A stretch of DNA of 17,391 bases from Micropepsaceae bacterium (GTDB taxonomy: Bacteria > Pseudomonadota > Alphaproteobacteria > Micropepsales > Micropepsaceae): the NCBI GenBank assembly GCA_025450355.1, contig JANWHR010000036.1:1-17391 (forward strand), read 5' to 3'. The translations under genes and the position numbers were made by a program. Under the pieces are notes generated by a model. That model saw nothing but the letters and a program-made list of their open reading frames with translations, ran no database searches and was not told the DNA's origin. Position 1 is the stretch's first letter. The number at the start of each line of letters is the position of its first letter. Shown one piece after another: positions 7,340-14,330 of this stretch.

Positions 7340-8365
7340 ATGCGTGCAGCTCTTCCGGCACTGGCCGTCACCCTGCTCGGCGCATTGTCATTCGGCGACG
7401 CGGCCGTGGCGCAGAATTCCGCTCCCTGCGTCAACGACGCGCCAAATCCGTATCACCTGGTCAGTGACTGGGCGCAGATGCCACGCCACTGGGCGCCGAC
7501 GAACAATGTTTTTGTCGATGCCAAAGACGATGTCTGGGTGATGGACCGTTGCGACGACAAGGGCTGTCTCGATTCGGCCAATTCGCCGATCTGGGAATTG
7601 TCATCCGAAGGAAAGGTGCAGAGGAATTTTGGCGCCGGCCTGTTCGCCTTTCCGCATACGGTCAAACCGGACGCGGAAGGAAACATCTGGGCGATCGACG
7701 GCGACGCGAGAGGTGGCAAGGGCGATCAGGTGTTCAAGTTCTCGCCCCAGGGGAAATTGCTGCTGACGCTTGGCAAAGCCGGTGAGGCCGGAACGGGTAC
7801 GGACGTATTCGACCGTCCGACGGGCATCGCCTTTGCGCCGAATGGCGACATTTTCATTTCGGAAGGACATGCGCCCAGGTTTGGCAATTCGCGCATCATG
7901 AAATACGACCGCAACGGCAAATTCATCAAATCCTTTGGCCATCTCGGCTCCGGCGAGGGCGAGCTGAAGGGCCCTCATGTTCTCGCGTTCGATTCACAGG
8001 GCCGGCTGTTTGTCGCCGATCGCAGCAACAGCCGCGTCGATATTTTCGATCAGGACGGAAAATTCCTCGCCGCATGGAAGCAGTTCGGCCGCCCGAGCGG
8101 AATTTTCATCGACCGCAATGATGTTCTGTATGTCTCCGATTCAGAATCCGAAGATGCGCCGGGAAAGGATACCAACAATCCCGGCTGCAAACGCGGCATC
8201 CGGATCGGCAGCGCAAAAACCGGAAAAGTCGATTACTATATTCCGCCACCACCCGTGACCAATCCGAAATTCCCGCCGCCCGAAGGTGTCGCCGCGGACT
8301 CGCACGGCAACATCTACGCCGCCGCCGTCCCCGCCATGCAGGTTTACAAATACGTCCGCAATTGA
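7340..8365 (+). CDS. Exported NHL-repeat (beta-propeller) protein, copy 2
   Basis: A 341-residue paralogue of the preceding gene. The two align without gaps over the first 270 residues, where I counted 137 identities by eye (about half). The signal peptide is MRAALPALAVTLLGALSFGDAAVAQ. Blade motifs include VFVDAKDDVW, GIAFAPNGDIFISEGH, VLAFDSQGRLFVADR, GIFIDRNDVLYVSDS and GVAADSHGNIYAAAV. The first three mature cysteines (30, 71, 76) are at identical positions and the fourth is in NPGCKRGIRIG (Cys283). This copy has a five-residue insertion near 272 (EDAPGKDTN region). A GGAGCGAG ribosome site precedes the ATG, 64 bases after the first gene, so the pair is probably one transcription unit interrupted by a hairpin. 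Function is unknown; divergence to about half identity argues for an old duplication with distinct roles or ligands. Confidence 0.88.
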   Translation: MRAALPALAVTLLGALSFGDAAVAQNSAPCVNDAPNPYHLVSDWAQMPRHWAPTNNVFVDAKDDVWVMDRCDDKGCLDSANSPIWELSSEGKVQRNFGAGLFAFPHTVKPDAEGNIWAIDGDARGGKGDQVFKFSPQGKLLLTLGKAGEAGTGTDVFDRPTGIAFAPNGDIFISEGHAPRFGNSRIMKYDRNGKFIKSFGHLGSGEGELKGPHVLAFDSQGRLFVADRSNSRVDIFDQDGKFLAAWKQFGRPSGIFIDRNDVLYVSDSESEDAPGKDTNNPGCKRGIRIGSAKTGKVDYYIPPPPVTNPKFPPPEGVAADSHGNIYAAAVPAMQVYKYVRN

Positions 8366-8366
8366 T

Positions 8367-8502
8367 CCTCCTCTCCCCTTGCGGGAGAGGCGCCGCGCGC
8401 TTTGCGCGCTTCTGTCTGATTTCCGCAGCGCGAACGCGCTGCGGGGGAGCGCCGGCGTTTGGCCAAAGCCAAACGCGTTCTGGCGCTGCAAGGTGAGAGG
8501 AT
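8367..8502. repeat. Cluster of four hairpins (REP/BIME-like element)
   Basis: Four perfect stems lie in a row: CCTCTCCC/GGGAGAGG (8370-8377, 8383-8390), GCGCGC/GCGCGC (8395-8400, 8404-8409), CCGCAGCGCG/CGCGCTGCGG (8423-8432, 8435-8444) and GCGTTTGGC/GCCAAACGC (8455-8463, 8468-8476). The outer TCCTC-TCCCC and GGTGAGAGGA ends are also partly complementary. The first stem and GGTGAGAGG end resemble the 'CTCTCCC..GCGGGAGAGG..GGTGAG' repeats scattered in many proteobacterial genomes. It sits between convergent genes and could protect or end both transcripts. Confidence 0.75.
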
Positions 8503-8520
8503 CGTCAGCGTCCCCGCCGC

Positions 8521-8940
8521 CTACCGCCTGCACAGATAGCTGTATCGGACGTTGAGGCAGGTCGGAATCCCGCCCACTGGCGGCAGGGACGGCACATTCA
8601 CCGCCGGACCCGATGACGGTTCACTGGCCTGCGGCAATGTGTTTTGCGTCACTCCGGGAGTCGGCACCGCCGAATAATACGCAGGCGGATAAAGTGCCCC
8701 CGAAACGCCAGTGTCCGGCGTCGTCGGGACGTCGAGCGACCCAGCCGTGCCGGGCAGTGGAATCGTGCCGGTGTTTGCAGCGCCGCTGACGCCGGGGATG
8801 GCGACGGTTCCGGGGACCAGCGTGATTCCCGCCGGATTGCCGGTAGGCGCGAGCGATTGCGGATTCAGCGGCTGAGAGAAAGCTCCAACCGGAAGCAGGA
8901 CAGCGAGACCGGTCAGCAACGTGGTGCAACGATTCAGCAT
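8521..8940 (-). CDS. Exported Pro/Gly/Thr-rich protein of unknown function
   Basis: A 139-residue protein that I do not recognise. It has a signal peptide (MLNRC, hydrophobic TLLTGLAVLLPVGA, likely cleavage after AFS). The mature chain is low in charge and rich in Pro, Gly, Thr, Ser and Val, with loosely repeating PG/PT turns such as LVPGTVAIPGVSG and PLPGTAGSLDVPTTPDTG, so it may be extended or disordered. It ends CLNVRYSYLCRR, a Cys pair eight residues apart that could close a small disulfide loop. GGGAAAGG about ten bases upstream is a fair ribosome site. It follows another exported protein gene on the same strand by 48 bases and may be co-transcribed with it. The signal peptide and ribosome site support coding despite the low complexity. 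Confidence 0.6.
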   Translation of the reverse strand: MLNRCTTLLTGLAVLLPVGAFSQPLNPQSLAPTGNPAGITLVPGTVAIPGVSGAANTGTIPLPGTAGSLDVPTTPDTGVSGALYPPAYYSAVPTPGVTQNTLPQASEPSSGPAVNVPSLPPVGGIPTCLNVRYSYLCRR

Positions 8941-8988
8941 GACACTGGCCTTTCCCTTATACTGACATCGTGAGTGCTGGCGCGTGCG

Positions 8989-9861
8989 TCAAGGACCGGC
9001 GCAAAGCGGATGGTCGCGTTCGCCCGGCGTGGTGGCGGAAAGCGGCACGTTGCCAACTTTGGAAATCTCCTGCGAATAAGGACTAAGATGCAGTTGGGCC
9101 AGAAAATCGCGGCGGAATTGCTCTTTCTCCGCGGCCAGGCGCTTTGGCCATGCGAGGTCAAACAGCCGGAACGCAGCTTGCGGATTGCCGCTGTAGATCA
9201 TGTCCAGCATGTATTCCCACAGCTCCGGATTGTAGCGCCCGAGCTCCGGTTTTTGCGTCTCGTCCCAACCGTCGCTGGAGATCGTGAGCGCCAGTCTCGC
9301 GACGGCAGCCTGACCAAAGGGCCGGCGGCGCATCTGATCGGGTAACAGTTTCCACCTGCCGTCCGCAAACGCCAGTGTCACTCTGCATTGTGGCGAGTAG
9401 GCGAAAGCAGCCTTCCAGTAACGAAATGTGCCGTCATAATGCTGATAGAGCCATTTTCCGCCGGACAACCCGAACTCGCCGGGAGCATCACCACCCGGGA
9501 GTTTGCCCGCCACACGAAAACCCGCGCCGAGTCCAAAGAGCAGCGTGTCGTGGCAGCAATGCGCGCCGCCACTGTACTCATCAATGGCAAGGATTGGTTC
9601 GCCGCTGCCCAGCACATTGGCCCCGATGGGCGGCTGATGGACGAAGGCAAAGCTGCCGCCCGTACTGGACAGCGAATAGACGCGTTGCCCTTTCCGCAGG
9701 ATTTCCAGCCGTCCGGCACTCAGCACATCCTGATCACCGGTGATGCGGACGGTGAAATCGCGATACTGCCGCTCGGCTACGAGCTCGCTCGCAAGTGCGT
9801 AGGACGACAATCCCAATGCAACGAAAATTGCGCTCCCGGTCCGGCAGAAGCATCGCCCCAT
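8989..9861 (-). CDS. Exported protein of unknown function with YSGGAHCCHD motif
   Basis: The start chosen, MGRCFCRTGSAIFVALGLSSYALAS, gives a signal peptide with cleavage near ALAS-E and is preceded by GGGGGTGG; the open frame goes 17 codons further upstream without family support. The protein is 290 residues. The middle has a striking motif, AIDEYSGGAHCCHDTLLFGLG (glycines plus a vicinal Cys-Cys flanked by histidines), followed by beta-rich segments (FRVAGKLPGG, KWLYQHYDGTF). Similar YSGGAHCC segments occur in uncharacterised exported proteins. The C-terminal third is helical and charged (LWEYMLDMIYSGNPQAAFRLFDLAWP, EKEQFRRDFLAQL). The His/Cys cluster might bind metal, but that is only a guess. 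It is divergent from the MFS gene and likely leads a two-gene unit with the following Pro-rich protein. Confidence 0.75.
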   Translation of the reverse strand: MGRCFCRTGSAIFVALGLSSYALASELVAERQYRDFTVRITGDQDVLSAGRLEILRKGQRVYSLSSTGGSFAFVHQPPIGANVLGSGEPILAIDEYSGGAHCCHDTLLFGLGAGFRVAGKLPGGDAPGEFGLSGGKWLYQHYDGTFRYWKAAFAYSPQCRVTLAFADGRWKLLPDQMRRRPFGQAAVARLALTISSDGWDETQKPELGRYNPELWEYMLDMIYSGNPQAAFRLFDLAWPKRLAAEKEQFRRDFLAQLHLSPYSQEISKVGNVPLSATTPGERDHPLCAGP

Positions 9862-9951
9862 CGTCCACCCCCGGTTCTGAGGCACGTGATTACATCGGCC
9901 AATCATGCGCAATTTATGGCAACGCCCAGCCAGGCGGACGAGCCCGATTGC

Positions 9952-9980
9952 TTGACAGCCGGGCTCTCATGGAACCTGAT
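9952..9980 (+). promoter_or_regulatory. Candidate sigma-70 promoter for the MFS gene
   Basis: A perfect TTGACA -35 box (9952-9957) is followed after 17 bases by CCTGAT (9975-9980), a partial -10. Transcription would begin near 9987, about 23 bases before the ATG at 10010. This rules against the alternative TTG start at 9980, which would lie inside the -10 box. Confidence 0.5.
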
Positions 9981-10009
9981 TGGCGGACAGATTTTGTGGA
10001 ACTGAGAAC

Positions 10010-11644
10010 ATGACGGCTATCGATGTTGGCGGCGAAGCCTATTCCCCACAACCAGGGTTGCTCGATCGCAGCCGCACGATTGCCGATGCGCGCTTCAATC
10101 GCTGGCTCGTTCCGCCCGCGGCGCTGGCAATCCATCTCTGCATCGGGATGGCCTATGGCTTCAGCGTATTCTGGCTGCCGCTCTCCAAAACCGTCGGGCG
10201 GGCATGTCCCGGCATGTCGCTGGCGCAGGCGTTGGTCACAACCACCTGCGACTGGCGCATTTCCGATCTCGGCTGGATGTTCACGCTGTTCTTCGTCGTG
10301 CTGGGCGCATCCGCTGCGCTGTGGGGCGGCTGGCTCGAGCGTGTCGGGCCGCGAAGGGCCGGTGTGGTGGCGGCACTCTGCTGGTGCGGCGGGTTCATCA
10401 TTTCCGCAGCCGGAATCATCGAACATCAGCTTTGGCTGATGTGGCTTGGCTCCGGACTGATCGGCGGCATCGGCCTCGGCCTCGGCAACATCTCGCCGGT
10501 ATCGACGCTGATCAAGTGGTGCCCGGCTCGCCGCGGCATGGCCACCGGAATGGCGATCTTGGGCTTTGGCGGGGGCGCGATGATCGGCGCGCCACTGGCA
10601 AATCTGCTGATGCAGTCGTTCAGGACCGCGAATTCACCGGGCGTCTGGCAGACCTTCCTCGCCATGGCTGCGATCTATTTCGTGTTCATGATGGGCGGCG
10701 CCTTCGGCTACCGGGTGCCGCCCGCGGGCTGGCGGCCCTCTGGCTGGACCCCACGCCAGGCGGCGCCGATGATCTCGAACCGGCAGGTGCATCTTCGCGA
10801 TGCGCACAAGACGAAGCAGTTCTGGCTGATCTGGGCCGTGCTTTGCCTCAACGTCTCGGCGGGTATTGGCGTGCTTGGTATCGCCTCTCCGATGCTGCAG
10901 GAGATTTTCGGCGGCCGGCTGATCGGAAAACCGGGCATCCCTTTTACCGCGCTCGATCCCGGTCAACTGTCGGCGATTGCCGCCATTGCCGCGGGATTCA
11001 CCGGCCTGCTGTCACTGTTCAACATCGGCGGCCGGTTCTTCTGGGCATCGCTGTCCGACCGCATCGGGCGCAAGACGACCTATTACGCCTTCTTCGTGAT
11101 CGGTATTGTCCTTTATGCGTCCGCTCCGGCCGTCGCGCATGCCGGTTCGGTCGCGCTCTTTGTCCTGTTCTTCGCCATCATTATTTCCATGTATGGCGGC
11201 GGATTTTCCACGGTACCCGCCTATCTCGCGGACATCTTCGGAACGCAATTCGTGGGCGCGATCCACGGCCGCCTGCTAACGGCCTGGTCAACCGCCGGCA
11301 TCATCGGTCCCGTGGTGGTCAATTACATCCGCGAAGCGGAAATCGCCGCCGGCGTGCAACGCGCTTACGTCTATGACGTGACGCTCTACATCCTCGCAAG
11401 CTTTCTCATTGTCGGGTTTGCGTGCAATTGGGCCGTGAAGCCGCTGGCGAGCAAATGGTTCATGAGCGAGGCCGAAGTCGCCGCACTGCAGCCCGCCACA
11501 ATCGAGCCCGAACCACCGGGTGCCGCGGTAGCCCGTATCCCCACGCTGGATGCAAAAATCATCCTGGCTTGGCTCGCCGTCGGCGTGCCACTCGCCTGGG
11601 GCGTCTGGGTCACGCTGCAAAGCGCCTTCGTCCTGTTTGGATGA
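10010..11644 (+). CDS. OFA-family MFS transporter (oxalate/formate antiporter-like) with fused C-terminal small-subunit segment
   Basis: A 544-residue inner-membrane carrier with the OFA signature of the major facilitator superfamily: IGMAYGFSVFWLPL in the first segment, GLIGGIGLGLGN in the fourth, ARRGMATGMAILGFGGGAMIG in the fifth, a central cytosolic loop ending TKQFWLIW, RFFWASLSDRIGRK between segments 8 and 9, and MYGGGFSTVPAYLADIFG followed by IHGRLLTAWSTAG near segments 10-11. Twelve membrane segments are visible, then about 60 soluble residues and a thirteenth (IILAWLAVGVPLAWGVWVTL). Many OFA carriers have a separate short protein ('MFS transporter small subunit') with this type of sequence, so a fusion is likely. 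The substrate is probably a small mono- or dicarboxylate, but oxalate itself cannot be inferred. The ATG at 10010 is preferred over an upstream TTG because of the promoter position. Confidence 0.9.
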   Translation: MTAIDVGGEAYSPQPGLLDRSRTIADARFNRWLVPPAALAIHLCIGMAYGFSVFWLPLSKTVGRACPGMSLAQALVTTTCDWRISDLGWMFTLFFVVLGASAALWGGWLERVGPRRAGVVAALCWCGGFIISAAGIIEHQLWLMWLGSGLIGGIGLGLGNISPVSTLIKWCPARRGMATGMAILGFGGGAMIGAPLANLLMQSFRTANSPGVWQTFLAMAAIYFVFMMGGAFGYRVPPAGWRPSGWTPRQAAPMISNRQVHLRDAHKTKQFWLIWAVLCLNVSAGIGVLGIASPMLQEIFGGRLIGKPGIPFTALDPGQLSAIAAIAAGFTGLLSLFNIGGRFFWASLSDRIGRKTTYYAFFVIGIVLYASAPAVAHAGSVALFVLFFAIIISMYGGGFSTVPAYLADIFGTQFVGAIHGRLLTAWSTAGIIGPVVVNYIREAEIAAGVQRAYVYDVTLYILASFLIVGFACNWAVKPLASKWFMSEAEVAALQPATIEPEPPGAAVARIPTLDAKIILAWLAVGVPLAWGVWVTLQSAFVLFG

Positions 11645-11778
11645 ACGACGATGCTCAGAATGCTACGCAATCTTTGGGTGCGTTGGCGCAGGAATCGGGC
11701 ACTTCGGCGAATGCGCAAACTGAGGCGACCACTTCCGGAAGGATATCGTTTCGATCGCAATGAAGCGCACGAGCGCAG

Positions 11779-11812
11779 GTGAACCTCCCCCAAAGCGCCA
11801 GGAGAGGCTCAC
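11779..11812. terminator. Imperfect hairpin between convergent MFS and rpsA genes
   Basis: GTGAACCTCCCC (11779-11790) and GGAGAGGCTCAC (11801-11812) pair at ten of twelve positions around a ten-base loop, in the 179-base gap between convergent genes. There is no T-tract on either strand, so termination activity is uncertain. Confidence 0.3.
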
Positions 11813-11823
11813 TGCGCCGAAAA

Positions 11824-13530
11824 TTACTCCTCGCCCTTCTTCTTTTTCAGCGCGGCGCCGAGGATATCGCCAAGGCTGGCGCCGGAATCGGATGACCCGT
11901 ACTGGGCCACCGCTTCCTTCTCTTCCGCCATCTCGAGGGCTTTGATGGAAAGGCCGAGCTTCCGGCCCGTCTTGTCCGCCTGTGTTACCAGCGCATCCAC
12001 CTTGTCACCCACGCCGAAACGCTCCGGGCGCTGATCATTGCGATCGCGTGCAAGGTCGGCCCGGCGGATGAACACCCGTGCGCCGCCCTCCAGCGTCACC
12101 TCGATGCCACCTTCCTGAACTTCGGCGACCGAAACCGTAACAATATCGCCTTTCTTGAGCGCAGAAACCTTCGCCATCGGATCGGATGCCAGTTGCTTGA
12201 TGCCAAGGCTGATGCGTTCCTTCTCCGGATCGACATCCAGCACCTTCACCTGGACGTTCTGTCCCTTCTGGTAGTCCTTCACCGCCTCATCGCCGGCCTT
12301 GTCCCAGGAGAGATCGGAGAGATGCACCATGCCGTCGATATCGCCGGGCAGACCGATGAAGAGACCGAATTCGGTGATGTTCCGGATTTCGCCTTCGAGC
12401 ACGGCGCCCGGCGGCTGATTTTCGGCAAAAGCGATCCAGGGATTCTCCACGCACTGCTTCAGGCCGAGACTGATCCGGCGCTTGTTGGAATCGACTTCCA
12501 GCACCATCACATCGACTTCCTGTCCCGGCACCACGATCTTGTTCGGGTGAACATTCTTCTTCACCCAACTCATTTCCGAAACATGCACCAGGCCTTCCAC
12601 GCCGGGTTCGAGTTCGACAAACGCGCCGTAATCGGTGACATTGGTGACCTTGCCGCGGAACCGCGCGCCGACCGGATATTTGGCCGTGACACCTTCCCAC
12701 GGATCGGTCTGCAACTGCTTCATGCCCAGCGAGATGCGCTGGGTTTCCTGATTGACCTTGATGATCTGTACCGTGACGTTCTGTCCGACATTGAGCACTT
12801 CGGTCGGATGCGACACACGCCGCCACGCGATGTCGGTGACATGCAGCAACCCGTCCACACCGCCAAGGTCAACAAATGCACCGTAGTCGGTGATGTTCTT
12901 CACCGTTCCCTGGACCACCTGACCTTCGGCCAGCGATGCAACCAGTTCGGAACGTTCCTCCGCCCGCTTCTCTTCCAGCACGGCACGGCGTGAAACCACG
13001 ATGTTTCCGCGGCGGCGATCCATTTTCAGAATCTGGAACGGCTGGGGCACGTTCATGAGAGGTCCGACGTCGCGCACCGGGCGAACATCAACTTGTGAAC
13101 CGGGCAAAAACGCCACCGCACCGTCCAGATCGACCGTAAACCCGCCCTTCACCCGGCCAAAAATCACGCCGCTGACCCGGCCGCTGTCCTGGAATGCCTT
13201 TTCCAGGCGGGTCCAGGATTCCTCGCGCCGCGCCTTTTCGCGCGACAGCACGGCCTCGCCCAGAGCGTTTTCCACCCGCTCGATATAGACCTCGACCTCG
13301 TCCCCGACCTGCAGGTTGACCGGCTGTCCCGGTGCGATGAATTCCTTGGTGGGGACCCGGCCTTCGGTCTTCAGGCCAACATCGACCACGACAAAGTCGT
13401 TCTCAATTCCAACAATCGTGCCCTTCACCACCGATCCCTCGGCGGGGGCACGCTCGATGAAACTCTCTTCAAGCATCGCCGCAAAATCATCGCGGCTGGG
13501 GGCGGAAATCTTCTCGGCGGCTCTTGCCAT
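11824..13530 (-). CDS. rpsA: 30S ribosomal protein S1
   Basis: S1 binds mRNA on the small ribosomal subunit and helps initiate translation of leaders with structure or weak Shine-Dalgarno sites. The 568 residues contain six S1/OB repeats, beginning roughly at 31 (EGSVVKGTIVGI), 116 (SGRVSGVIFGRV), 203 (EGQVVQGTVKNITDYGAF), 288 (GARFRGKVTNVTDYGAF), 375 (PGAVLEGEIRNITEFGLF) and 461 (KGDIVTVSVAEVQEGG), with conserved DGLLHVTDIAW and EGLVHVSEMSW ends. A short Lys-rich tail (ALKKKKGEE) closes it. GAGGAG lies seven bases before the ATG, a strong ribosome site. It follows cmk after 116 bases that contain two hairpins, a possible leader for S1 self-regulation. In most relatives ihfB lies close downstream. 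Confidence 0.98.
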   Translation of the reverse strand: MARAAEKISAPSRDDFAAMLEESFIERAPAEGSVVKGTIVGIENDFVVVDVGLKTEGRVPTKEFIAPGQPVNLQVGDEVEVYIERVENALGEAVLSREKARREESWTRLEKAFQDSGRVSGVIFGRVKGGFTVDLDGAVAFLPGSQVDVRPVRDVGPLMNVPQPFQILKMDRRRGNIVVSRRAVLEEKRAEERSELVASLAEGQVVQGTVKNITDYGAFVDLGGVDGLLHVTDIAWRRVSHPTEVLNVGQNVTVQIIKVNQETQRISLGMKQLQTDPWEGVTAKYPVGARFRGKVTNVTDYGAFVELEPGVEGLVHVSEMSWVKKNVHPNKIVVPGQEVDVMVLEVDSNKRRISLGLKQCVENPWIAFAENQPPGAVLEGEIRNITEFGLFIGLPGDIDGMVHLSDLSWDKAGDEAVKDYQKGQNVQVKVLDVDPEKERISLGIKQLASDPMAKVSALKKGDIVTVSVAEVQEGGIEVTLEGGARVFIRRADLARDRNDQRPERFGVGDKVDALVTQADKTGRKLGLSIKALEMAEEKEAVAQYGSSDSGASLGDILGAALKKKKGEE

Positions 13531-13551
13531 GTTCTCCTCAAATCGGGTTGA

Positions 13552-13595
13552 GCGCGGGACTTCTGCCCGCGACGTTTTCCGGCATCATGCCGGAA
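13552..13595 (-). promoter_or_regulatory. Two hairpins in the rpsA leader
   Basis: In the cmk-rpsA gap, TTCCGGCAT/ATGCCGGAA (13577-13595) is a nearly perfect palindrome, and CGCGGG/CCCGCG (13553-13571 region) forms a second stem nearer the rpsA start. Neither has a downstream T-tract on the minus strand, so they look like mRNA leader structure, not terminators. S1 is known in E. coli to repress its own translation through a structured leader; whether this is equivalent is inference. Confidence 0.45.
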
Positions 13596-13646
13596 GCTGA
13601 TAATGGAATAACGTTCGCGAACTCTCTGCGGCTTCGCCGGGCCTCC

Positions 13647-14330
13647 TTAGCCCCTGGGGCGGGCCGCGAGGGCCGTCTCGACTTTGCTTTTGACCAAAGC
13701 GAGCGCCTTCGCGAAGGCGGCTTCTATATCCAAATCCGAAGTATCCAGCAAGACGGCGTCCGCCGCCTGGCGCAAAGGCGCGACGGCGCGCGAGCGGTCG
13801 CGCTGGTCGCGCACGAGCAGATCCGCCTCGATCATCTTCATATTGGGAACTGTCAGTCCGGCTGGATCGTGTCTCTGCTGCAGTTCGAGCCAGCGCCGCA
13901 TTGCCCGCACGCGGGGTTCTGCGTCGATAAACAGTTTGGCCGCCGCATCCGGGCAAATCACAGTCCCGATATCGCGTCCGTCGATCACCGCGCCGCGAGC
14001 ATCGCCGGGCGGATGTGCGGCGAAGTCGCGCTGGAACTGCAGCACAGCGGCGCGCACCTCGGGGATTGCCGCCACCACAGATGCGGCCTCGCCCACTTCG
14101 GCGGAACGCAGGCGGGGGTCATTGACCCCGAGGGGATCGATTTCGCGCGCCGCACGAATGGCGTCTTCCCGCCGCGCAATGCTACTGCCGTCCGCAATCA
14201 CGCGCAGCGCGACCAGCCGGTACAGGGCACCCGAATCCAGATGGGCAAACCCGAAATGGCGCGCCAGCTTGCGCGCAAGCGTCCCCTTTCCACAGGCCGA
14301 TGTGCCATCGATGGCGATCACCACGCTCAC
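13647..14330 (-). CDS. cmk: (d)CMP kinase
   Basis: Cytidylate kinase phosphorylates CMP and dCMP with ATP. The P-loop is IDGTSACGKGT (residues 7-17), with Ser-Ala-Cys where many homologues have Ala-Ser or Gly-Ser; the catalytic Gly-Lys-Gly-Thr is intact. Other marks are HLDSGALYRLVAL, GAVIDGRDIGTVICPDA with the DGRD motif, AKLFIDAEPRVRAMRR, RDQRDRSRAVAPLRQAADAVLLDTS (the C-terminal lid and DTS). At 227 residues it is the standard length. The start is GTG, overlapping the aroA stop as GTGA, with GGAG nine bases upstream. aroA-cmk-rpsA order is conserved in alphaproteobacteria, so this is part of one operon. Confidence 0.96.
   Translation of the reverse strand: MSVVIAIDGTSACGKGTLARKLARHFGFAHLDSGALYRLVALRVIADGSSIARREDAIRAAREIDPLGVNDPRLRSAEVGEAASVVAAIPEVRAAVLQFQRDFAAHPPGDARGAVIDGRDIGTVICPDAAAKLFIDAEPRVRAMRRWLELQQRHDPAGLTVPNMKMIEADLLVRDQRDRSRAVAPLRQAADAVLLDTSDLDIEAAFAKALALVKSKVETALAARPRG

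Noticed and set aside
8367..8502. CRISPR array
   Set aside because: The palindromic units differ in sequence and there is no regular repeat-spacer pattern; no cas genes are present.
11641..11763. 40-codon frame overlapping the MFS stop codon as ATGA
   Set aside because: It looked like a coupled small-subunit gene, but it has no membrane segment, atypical codon use and no family resemblance; the small-subunit-like helix is already inside the MFS protein.
13613..13622. GTTCGCGAAC palindrome as an operator or restriction-related site
   Set aside because: A lone ten-base palindrome in a GC-rich gap is not enough to assign a binding site; mentioned only as part of the rpsA leader.
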